A stretch of 59,445 nt of DNA from JADKFD01 sp050250665 (lineage in GTDB: Bacteria; Pseudomonadota; Gammaproteobacteria; Xanthomonadales; SZUA-5): contig JBFWOF010000039.1 of assembly GCA_050250665.1 (NCBI GenBank), positions 1 to 59,445 on the forward strand. Direction: 5' to 3'. Shown piece after piece: positions 53,343-59,445 of this stretch. How positions within the stretch are numbered: position 1 is the stretch's first letter; each line of letters opens with the position of its first letter. The position numbers and the translations under genes were made by a program. Under the pieces are notes generated by a model. It was not told the DNA's origin, did not search any database, and saw nothing but the letters and a program-made list of their open reading frames with translations.

Positions 53343-54911
53343 TCATACCCCCGCCACCTCTTCGACGGCCGCTGCCGCGCGGGCGCGGGCCTTGAGCAGG
53401 CGGTTGGCGACATCGAGCCAGGCCAGGGCGCTGGATTCGAGGATGTCGGTGCTGGTGCCGCGGCCGATGTGCTCCTTGCCGTCCCAGACGGCTTCCACGG
53501 TGGCCTGGCCCATGGCGTCGCTGCCGTAGGAGATGCTGCGGATATGGAAGCTGCGCAGGATGATCTCGGCGCCGATGGCGCGCGACAGGGCGCGGAACAG
53601 GGCGTCGACCGGGCCGTCGCCGACCGCGGCTTCGCAGACTTCGCCGCCGTCGGGCGTGCTCAGGCGCACGCTGGCGGTGGGCATGCGTGACTCGCCGGTG
53701 GCGCTCTGGATCGACAGGCTCAGCAGCTGGTAGCTGGAGGAGTTGCCGCCGGTGACCGCCAGGACCAGGGCCTCCAGATCGGCGTCGTAGATTTCCTTCT
53801 TCTTGTCGGCCAGAGCCTTGAAGGAGGCGAAGACCTTGTCGGTTTCGGCTTCATCCAGCGTGTAGCCCATGCGCGTCAGTCGATCCTTCAGCGCGTGCCG
53901 GCCACTGTGCTTGCCCAGCACCAGTTCGGACTTGGTGATGCCCACATCCTCGGGATGCATGATCTCGTAGGTGGCGCGGTGCTTGAGCATGCCGTGCTGA
54001 TGGATGCCGGCCTCATGGGCAAAGGCGTTCTCGCCGATGATGGCCTTGTTGCGCTGCACTTCCTGGCCGGTGATGCTCTGCAGCAGGCGCGAGGTGGGAT
54101 AGAGCTTCTGGGTGTTGATGCCGGTGCTCAGGCCGTAGCGCTCCTGGCGGGTGCGCAGCACCATCACCAGTTCTTCCAGCGCGGCGTTACCGGCGCGCTC
54201 GCCGATGCCGTTGATGGTGCATTCCACCTGCCGAGCACCGCCTTCCAAGGCCGCCAGTGAGTTGGCCACGGCCAGACCCAGATCGTTGTGGCAGTGGCAG
54301 CTGAAGATCACGTTGTCGGCGCCGGCCACCTCGCGCTTCAGGCGTGCGAACAGCTCGCGGACTTCCGTCGGCGTGCTGTAGCCGACGGTATCGGGCACGT
54401 TCACGGTACGGGCGCCGGCGGCGATCACGGCGCTGAAAATCTCGACCAGATACTCGGGCTCGGTGCGGATCGCATCCTCGGCCGAGAACTCGACGTCATC
54501 AACGTAACGTTTGGCCAATTCGACGGCCGCGACGGCTGATTCCAGCACCTGGGCCTTGTCCATGTTCAGTTTGTGCAGCCGGTGCAGCGGACTGGTGGAG
54601 ATGAAAGTGTGGATGCGCGGGCGCTCGGCGTGCTCGATGGCACGGGCGCAGGCCTCGATGTCGCCACGGGTGGCGCGGGCCAGACCGGCGATGGAGGCGC
54701 CGCGGACTTCGCGGGCAATGCCGGCCACGGCCGAGAAATCATCGGGACTGGCCGAAGGGAAGCCGGCCTCGATCACGTCCACGCCGAGCTCAGCCAGAGC
54801 GTGCGCCAGGCGGCGCTTGCCGCGCGGATTCATCGAAAATCCGGGCGCCTGCTCGCCATCACGCAGGCTGGTGTCAAAGACGATGACGCGATTGGGGTCT
54901 ATAGCTGTCAT
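53343..54911 (-). CDS. leuA: 2-isopropylmalate synthase LeuA
   Basis: A 522-residue enzyme condensing acetyl-CoA with 2-ketoisovalerate, the first leucine step. Start segment VIVFDTSLRDGEQAPGFSM, catalytic and metal residues in HCHNDLGLAVANS and NGIGERAGN, and the C-terminal regulatory domain after about residue 390 for leucine feedback. ATG 54911 has GGAG eight bases upstream and follows the attenuator hairpin by 26 bases; ATG 54929 overlaps the terminator's T-rich tail. Confidence 0.95.
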   Translation of the reverse strand: MTAIDPNRVIVFDTSLRDGEQAPGFSMNPRGKRRLAHALAELGVDVIEAGFPSASPDDFSAVAGIAREVRGASIAGLARATRGDIEACARAIEHAERPRIHTFISTSPLHRLHKLNMDKAQVLESAVAAVELAKRYVDDVEFSAEDAIRTEPEYLVEIFSAVIAAGARTVNVPDTVGYSTPTEVRELFARLKREVAGADNVIFSCHCHNDLGLAVANSLAALEGGARQVECTINGIGERAGNAALEELVMVLRTRQERYGLSTGINTQKLYPTSRLLQSITGQEVQRNKAIIGENAFAHEAGIHQHGMLKHRATYEIMHPEDVGITKSELVLGKHSGRHALKDRLTRMGYTLDEAETDKVFASFKALADKKKEIYDADLEALVLAVTGGNSSSYQLLSLSIQSATGESRMPTASVRLSTPDGGEVCEAAVGDGPVDALFRALSRAIGAEIILRSFHIRSISYGSDAMGQATVEAVWDGKEHIGRGTSTDILESSALAWLDVANRLLKARARAAAAVEEVAGV

Positions 54912-54936
54912 GTGCTTCTCCAGTGCCAATAAAGCA

Positions 54937-54970
54937 AAAGCCCCGCCCTCATGACGAGGTGCGGGGCTTT
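54937..54970 (-). terminator. Attenuator terminator of the leu operon
   Basis: On the minus strand a stem AAAGCCCCGC/GCGGGGCTTT (54961-54970 with 54937-54946), extended by CCTC/GAGG, is followed by the T-rich CTTTTGCTTTATT. The 5' arm AGCCCC can instead pair with GGGGCT at the end of the leader-peptide frame, giving a possible antiterminator. It sits between the leader peptide and leuA. Confidence 0.82.
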
Positions 54971-55001
54971 CAGGTTTGTCGCTTCCTGTTGCCTGAGGGC
55001 T

Positions 55002-55079
55002 CTAGCCCCGTTGGCAGCCGCACACCTCGCATGAGCGCAGTAGAAGTCGAAGCGCCAGGAGCGCTGCGGCTGCGTTCAT
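55002..55079 (-). CDS. leuL: leu operon leader peptide with a leucine run
   Basis: A 25-residue open frame that starts MNAAAALLALRLLLR and ends CGCQRG with a TAG stop. Six of its residues are leucine, in the arrangement LL-A-L-R-LLL with codons CTC CTG, CTT, CTT CTA CTG. An in-frame ATG at 55103 would add eight residues. Its stop lies 32 bases before the terminator stem. Stalling of ribosomes at the leucine codons when leucyl-tRNA is scarce would favour the antiterminator and let transcription reach leuA. Role is inferred from layout; the frame is too short for statistical gene finding. Confidence 0.78.
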   Translation of the reverse strand: MNAAAALLALRLLLRSCEVCGCQRG

Positions 55080-55110
55080 GTTGCGGTGCGGCAGAAATTT
55101 CATGGACGCG

Positions 55111-55140
55111 AGAGTGCATGCGCCGGGCTGGAGCTGTCAA
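55111..55140 (-). promoter_or_regulatory. Predicted sigma-70 promoter of the leu leader
   Basis: On the minus strand a perfect -35 TTGACA (55140-55135) is followed 18 bases later by CACTCT (55116-55111) as a weak -10. Transcription would start near 55104, giving a 5' leader of about 25 bases before ATG 55079. Confidence 0.55.
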
Positions 55141-55210
55141 CCCTGATTGCGGGGGTGAGGTGACAGAGCGTCGGCCGGGGCTGGCACCTTGCCGGAAACC
55201 GGCAGCCGCC

Positions 55211-55337
55211 GGGATCGCCGAGTTGCACTCGGCGCTTTTGATCTCGCCTTGGCCTTGTGAAGCAAGAGCCAGTGCGCCGAGTGCAACTCGGCGATCCCGG
55301 GCAAGCGCCACAGCGCCGCACAACTCGGCGCTCCCGG
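55211..55337. repeat. GATCGCCGAGT palindromes, three arms
   Basis: The palindrome CGCCGAGT-TGC-ACTCGGCG occurs at 55211-55240 in GGGATCGCCG context, is inverted at 55274-55300, and a third partial arm (CACAACTCGGCGCTCCCGG) follows near 55315-55337. A fourth copy is at 59142-59174. They lie between the leu promoter and the DUF5916 gene. Confidence 0.8.
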
Positions 55338-55415
55338 CGAACGCCCTGCCTTCTGGCACTGCGATGGGCGGGGCTGCGCTCATACAATCGCGCGCCCGTC
55401 CTCAACGCGCTGCCC

Positions 55416-57662
55416 ATGTCTGTTGCCAGTCCCACCCGCGCGCTTGCCGGCGGCGTTCTGCTGCTCATCGGCAATCTTGCCTTGGCCGAAGCACCCGAGA
55501 TCAAGATCGACGGTCATCTGGACGACGCCGCCTGGGCTGGCGCGCAGGTGTTCCGCGATTTTGTGGTGGTCGAGCCCTACACACTGACTCAAGCTTCGTA
55601 CGAAACGGAAGCGCTGTTGCTGTCCACGCCGGCGGGCATCGTCATCGGTTTTCGCTGCAGTCAGCCTGAGGGCGTGCCGCGGCTGCGTGCGCGCACGCCG
55701 CGGGATGCCGATATTCCGGGGGATCGGGTCAATGTCTTCATCGATTTCAATGCCGATGGTGAAACCGGCTACAACTTCACCATCGCCCTGTCCGGCTCGA
55801 CCCAGGACGCCACCATCACCAACGAGAACAACTTCAGTCCGGACTGGGATGGCGACTGGAAACACCGGGTGGCGGAGACCGACGAGGGCTGGAGCGCCGA
55901 ATTCCTGCTGCCGTGGACGGTGGCGCCGATGCGCGACAGCTCGGCACCACGGCGCACGATTGCGATCATGTTCGACCGCGTGCTCGGCAGCACCAAGGAA
56001 CGCAGTGGTTATCCGGCGGCCAGTTTCAGGCGGCCGCGCTTCATCTCCGAGTTTGCCAAGGTGGACATAGACCAGTACCAGGCATCGGTCTTCCACGTGT
56101 TTCCCTATGCCACCGCCAGCCGTGCTTTCGTCGGCAGTCGCAACGAAACCAAGGGCGGTGCCGATCTGTACTGGAAACCCTCCGGCGATCTGCAGCTCAC
56201 GGCGGCGCTGAATCCGGATTTCGGTCAGGTCGAGGCCGACGAACTGGTGGTCAATTTCGATGCCATCGAGACCTTCTTCTCCGATCGCCGACCCTTCTTC
56301 ACCGAGAACCAGAGTCTGTTCGACGTGCGCAGCAGCGACGGTGGCCAGCTGATCTATACGCGCCGCATCGGCGGCCCACGCGACGACAATTCGGGGCTGG
56401 CGGCTGACATCGATGTGGCGCTGAAGCTCAATGGCTCCGCGCTGGGCTTCAACTACGGCGTGCTCGCTGCCCAGGAAAGCGATTACGCCGACGATCTGGG
56501 CAGTCTGTTCCTGGCGCAGCGGCTGTTGCGCCCGGGCGATCAGGTCAGCATCGGCTATCTAGGCACTTATGCCGATCGGCCCTTTCTGACCCGAGAATCC
56601 AGCGTGCACGCCATCGATGCCAGCTGGCGACCGGATCCGCGCTGGACCGTGGCCGGTCAGCTCATCGCCAGCCAGATCGACCAGCCTGGCGCCCATCAGA
56701 ATGGCGGCGGCGCCTGGGCGCGCATCGACTATGCGCCCGACTCCGCGCACCGACAGCAACTGGAGCTGACGCACTTTGACCGGCAGCTGGATTTCAACGA
56801 TGTCGGCTTTCAGCGCCGCCCCAGTCTCAACGAGGCGCGCTGGTTGTGGGAAAGGCAGCAGCAGGTGGAAGACCCGGAGTCCAGCCTGCGCGGCAGACTG
56901 CTGCGCGCGAGAGTCACCAATCGCCACAACGATTCCGGGGACAATCTGCAAACGACCCTGTCTCTCGATTACATCCTGCAATTCCGGAACGGCGGCGAGT
57001 TTCTAGCCAATGCCTATCTCCAGAGTGTCGGTTTCGACGATCTGATATCTCGCGGTAATGGTCTGGTGCGACTCCCCACGCGCCAGCAGTATTACGCCGA
57101 GTACAGCGCGCCCAGGGTAGGGCGCTGGCAGCTGTATCTGTCCGGACGCAGTTTCCAGGAGAGCCAGGGTGGCTACGGTCTGGAGGCCGGCGGCCAGCTG
57201 AGCTTCTTTGCCAGCAACACGCTGACGGCACAGATCAGCAGCTATGCGCTGGACAGCAAGGACTGGCTGCTGTGGGAGTCTGATGAGCTGTTCGGCCTGT
57301 ACCAGCGCCAGCGGATCAGCAGCGCCCTGAACCTGGACTGGTTCCCCGCGCCGCAGCACGAACTGCGGCTGAAACTGCAATGGCTGGCGATCACCGCCCA
57401 GGACCCGCGCGCGGCCAGGATTGGCGCCGGTGGGCGGCTGCGGGCCTCGAACGACACACTCTCCGATTTTTCGGTCAACAACTTCGGCGTGCAGATCCGC
57501 TACCGCTGGGAATTTGCGCCGCAGTCCGACCTGTATGTGGTCTACGGACGCGGCGGTTTCGTCGAAGAACAAGGCGAGCGCGATCTGGGCGATCTGCTCG
57601 ACGATGCCTTTTCCCTGCGCGATGCCGATCAGCTGCTGGTCAAGCTGCGGCGCAGGTTTTGA
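55416..57662 (+). CDS. DUF5916 protein with CBM9-like N-terminus, outer-membrane-associated
   Basis: A 748-residue exported protein. A signal peptide (VLLLIGNLALAEA) is followed by a carbohydrate-binding CBM9-like domain (about 28-200: IKIDGHLDDAAWAGAQ, DRVNVFIDFNADGETGYNFTIA, GWSAEFLLPW) and then the DUF5916 region with many beta strands (NPDFGQVEADELVVNFDAIETFFSDRRPFF, a diagnostic block), probably a barrel. Family members lie on the cell surface and have no assigned reaction. ATG 55416 begins the signal peptide; upstream in-frame codons are in palindromes. Convergent with tyrA. Confidence 0.85.
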   Translation: MSVASPTRALAGGVLLLIGNLALAEAPEIKIDGHLDDAAWAGAQVFRDFVVVEPYTLTQASYETEALLLSTPAGIVIGFRCSQPEGVPRLRARTPRDADIPGDRVNVFIDFNADGETGYNFTIALSGSTQDATITNENNFSPDWDGDWKHRVAETDEGWSAEFLLPWTVAPMRDSSAPRRTIAIMFDRVLGSTKERSGYPAASFRRPRFISEFAKVDIDQYQASVFHVFPYATASRAFVGSRNETKGGADLYWKPSGDLQLTAALNPDFGQVEADELVVNFDAIETFFSDRRPFFTENQSLFDVRSSDGGQLIYTRRIGGPRDDNSGLAADIDVALKLNGSALGFNYGVLAAQESDYADDLGSLFLAQRLLRPGDQVSIGYLGTYADRPFLTRESSVHAIDASWRPDPRWTVAGQLIASQIDQPGAHQNGGGAWARIDYAPDSAHRQQLELTHFDRQLDFNDVGFQRRPSLNEARWLWERQQQVEDPESSLRGRLLRARVTNRHNDSGDNLQTTLSLDYILQFRNGGEFLANAYLQSVGFDDLISRGNGLVRLPTRQQYYAEYSAPRVGRWQLYLSGRSFQESQGGYGLEAGGQLSFFASNTLTAQISSYALDSKDWLLWESDELFGLYQRQRISSALNLDWFPAPQHELRLKLQWLAITAQDPRAARIGAGGRLRASNDTLSDFSVNNFGVQIRYRWEFAPQSDLYVVYGRGGFVEEQGERDLGDLLDDAFSLRDADQLLVKLRRRF

Positions 57663-57668
57663 AGAAGC

Positions 57669-57703
57669 GGGAAAAGGGAAAAGGGGAAAAGGAAAAAGGG
57701 AAG
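57669..57703. repeat. Heptanucleotide array (GGGAAAA-type, about five units)
   Basis: GGGAAAA, GGGAAAA, GGGGAAA, AGGAAAA, AGGGAAG follow the DUF5916 stop by six bases. A shorter relative (GGGAAAA, TGGAAAA) lies at about 59050-59066, on the far side of tyrA and in the same orientation. Confidence 0.75.
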
Positions 57704-57737
57704 AGCGGGGCACTTTGCAGCCAGCGTGATGCCGCGC

Positions 57738-57924
57738 CTGTGGGAGCGGATTTATCCGCGATCAAGCCTGGCTCGTAGGTCACGTTGCGCGCACAGCGCG
57801 CTACGTGACACGGTGAAGCGCCGGAGCAACGACCTGCGCTCGGGACTGACAGGTGCAACAACCTTCAACGCTGCGACCCGAGGCGCCGACCGTCACGTAG
57901 CGCGCGCTGCGCGCTACATGACCT
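57738..57924. repeat. REP arm and two GTAGGTCACGT-family palindromes
   Basis: A REP arm (57738-57762), a palindrome GTAGGTCACGTTGCGCGC with its complement (57775-57809) and a second copy (57891-57924) end four bases before the tyrA stop. No gene lies in 57663-57927. Confidence 0.75.
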
Positions 57925-57927
57925 GCA

Positions 57928-59031
57928 TCAGCGACCCGCCTTGCCGCGCGCACTCAGATAGCCGCGGCCGCGTTCCATCAGCGCCACAAAGCCGATCTCG
58001 TCGCCTTCCTCGATGCAGCGGGTAAGCTCTTCCACCGAGCGCTTGAGCGCGCCCAGGGCCTCGCCGCGATGGGCGTTCAGGCTCTGGATCTCGTAGTACA
58101 GCCGGGGATTCTCGTTGGCCACGCCCATGGCGATCTTGAGCTGATTGTCGAAGGTGGTACTCGACATCTGGGCCAGCTTGGGCGCGGCTTCGCCGGAGTT
58201 GGCGAGGGCGCTGAAGAAGGCGATGTTCAGGGCGTGGCTGAGTCCCAGCACATAGGCGATCAGATGGTCGTGATCGGCCAGTGGCATCTCCACCGCCTGG
58301 GCCATGGTCTCGGTGAACAGTGCGCGGGCGTCCTTGACCACTTCCGGCGCGCCGACCGGCATGAAGATCACGTGGCGGTCGGACAGCAACTCGGTGTCCG
58401 GACCAAACATCGGATGCACCGAGCACACCCGCAGTCCGGCAGCGGCGCAGGCCTTCAGGCCTTCGGTCAGCGGCGTTTTCAGCGAGCCGATGTCGAAGAT
58501 CAGGCCGGCGGGCTTGCGCTCGGCCAAGCCCAGCAGCACCTCATTGCTGCGCCGCAAGGGCGCGGCGACCACGATGAGGTCGTGATCCAGAGCACCTTCC
58601 TTCCAGTCCGGCCGCGACAGGGCGCCGACGGGGGCGCCACTGGGATCGGCGACCTCGACATCGAAGCCCTGTGCCGCCAGAAAACGCACGAACCAGCGAC
58701 CCATGCGGCCATTGCCGCCAATGATCAATGCCCGGCGTCCGCCGCCTTGCCCCGCCAGGCGCACTCGATCCTGCTCCTGGGTGGTCAGCGAGGACTCGAT
58801 CAGCAGCTTCAGTACCTGCTCTGCGATCTCCGGATCGAGGCCGACCTTCTGGGCGCGGCCACGCACATGCGCCAGCACCTCCCGCTCGCGCTGGAAATCG
58901 CGTAGTTGCTTGCCCTGGGAGTGTTTCCAGCGCCCGATCTCGGCCACCAGTGCCTGGCGTTTGGCGATCGCGGCAATCAGGTCGGCATCGACGCTGTCGA
59001 GTTCAGCACGGAGTTCGGAAAGGGGGCGCAT
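57928..59031 (-). CDS. tyrA: Bifunctional chorismate mutase / prephenate dehydrogenase (T-protein)
   Basis: A 367-residue enzyme of tyrosine synthesis. An AroQ-type chorismate mutase domain (about 1-90: LRAELDSVDADLIAAIAKRQALVAEI) is followed by an NAD-binding prephenate dehydrogenase (IIGGNGRMGRWFVRFL; HPMFGPDTELLSDRHVIFMP; catalytic histidine in VLGLSHALN). It converts chorismate to 4-hydroxyphenylpyruvate in two steps. Convergent with the DUF5916 gene. Confidence 0.94.
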   Translation of the reverse strand: MRPLSELRAELDSVDADLIAAIAKRQALVAEIGRWKHSQGKQLRDFQREREVLAHVRGRAQKVGLDPEIAEQVLKLLIESSLTTQEQDRVRLAGQGGGRRALIIGGNGRMGRWFVRFLAAQGFDVEVADPSGAPVGALSRPDWKEGALDHDLIVVAAPLRRSNEVLLGLAERKPAGLIFDIGSLKTPLTEGLKACAAAGLRVCSVHPMFGPDTELLSDRHVIFMPVGAPEVVKDARALFTETMAQAVEMPLADHDHLIAYVLGLSHALNIAFFSALANSGEAAPKLAQMSSTTFDNQLKIAMGVANENPRLYYEIQSLNAHRGEALGALKRSVEELTRCIEEGDEIGFVALMERGRGYLSARGKAGR

Positions 59032-59141
59032 GAGGAGCCGGAAGTGGGGGAGGGAAAATGGAAAAGGAGCCGCACGGCGAGGCTAGAGTGAAGACAGTGT
59101 GGTGTGCAATCAACCCAGAGCGGGAAGAAGGTGACTGCCTT

Positions 59142-59260
59142 CCGGGATCGCCGGGTTGTACTCGGCGCTCTTGGCCGTCACGGGAGACGTCCGAGACAGC
59201 CCATCAACGTGACACCGGTGCGGCCCGCTCTGGTGGGTCCAGACTTGTCTGGACGCTTCT
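59142..59260. repeat. Dispersed palindromes upstream of tyrA
   Basis: No gene lies in 59032-59339. It contains a GATCGCCGRGT palindrome (59142-59174) and the GTCCAGAC-TT-GTCTGGAC palindrome (59232-59260) between the tyrA start and the transposase fragment. Apart from a GGGAAAA-like heptamer pair near 59050, nothing else was recognised. Confidence 0.7.
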
Positions 59261-59339
59261 GTACCATCCAGACGTAGATGCCATGAGGGCCGTGGACGCG
59301 AGATCCTCTGCGGTGCCTAAACCTCAAGGAGCTACGCTG

Positions 59340-59445
59340 ATGTCCACGACCCTCGCTGCAAACGCTACCACTTTCAACATCACGCTTCCGGTGCTGTGCG
59401 TGGCGATCGAGTTGTCGATGAAGAAGTGGAAGATCGGGATTTTGG
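59340..59445 (+). CDS. IS110-family transposase, N-terminal fragment cut by the window edge
   Basis: Starts at ATG 59340 with AAGGAG eight bases upstream and remains open to the end of the window (35 codons). The segment VLCVAIELSMKKWKIGIL resembles the beginning of the RuvC-like DEDD domain of one IS110 subgroup, where an acidic residue (E or D) in this strand is catalytic. The rest of the protein and the element's ends are outside the window. Confidence 0.6.
   Translation, partial: MSTTLAANATTFNITLPVLCVAIELSMKKWKIGIL

Overview
The window is GC-rich, densely coding DNA from a gammaproteobacterial chromosome. It most resembles the Lysobacterales (Xanthomonadales) and neighbouring groups. Support for this comes from a FimX-type c-di-GMP receptor, the order methylthioadenosine deaminase-ubiG-HAD phosphatase, efp next to epmB, PhaR/PhaB, a fused chorismate mutase-prephenate dehydrogenase, and RAYT-linked REP palindromes. 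The taxonomic placement is inference.

Layout. 1-108: the 3' end of a 5S rRNA and its terminator. 239-9267: moaB, then an ABC exporter locus with a membrane-fusion adaptor, an ATPase, two ADOP-type permeases and a second ATPase, followed by a TlpA-like thioredoxin. 9429-14509: two tandem paralogous anchored proteins of unknown function, phaR, phaB, gluQ and htpX. 14561-21922: fimX, epmB, efp and the overlapping run mtaD-ubiG-HAD phosphatase-squalene/phytoene-synthase-like. 22439-30280: rsgA, DUF937, DUF481, parB, parA, a small membrane protein and opdA. 30571-39296: a three-gene transglutaminase / ATP-grasp-alpha-E / DUF2126 cluster, divergent from a cNMP-regulated patatin. 39768-46270: a secreted modular endonuclease I, a REP-associated transposase inside five REP units, a CurA-like reductase, rraA, a periplasmic cyclophilin and lpxH. 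46639-55079: glmU, dusB, and leuB, leuD, leuC and leuA on the minus strand (transcribed leuA-C-D-B) behind an attenuator with a leucine-rich leader peptide. 55416-59445: a DUF5916 protein, tyrA and the start of an IS110-type transposase.

The most unusual layer is in the spacers. At least 17 short tandem arrays, nearly all built on a 7-bp unit, occur between genes and none inside them. The unit sequence changes from spacer to spacer, often begins within a few bases of a stop codon, and in at least six spacers the two ends carry reverse-complementary copies of the same unit, so the spacer could fold into a long stem. All three spacers of the leucine operon are built this way. At least seven short palindrome families sit inside the same spacers. 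No classical defence or secondary-metabolite island is seen. The best candidates for something undescribed are these heptamer-armed spacer elements, the amidoligase-like cluster and the tandem cysteine-motif paralogues.
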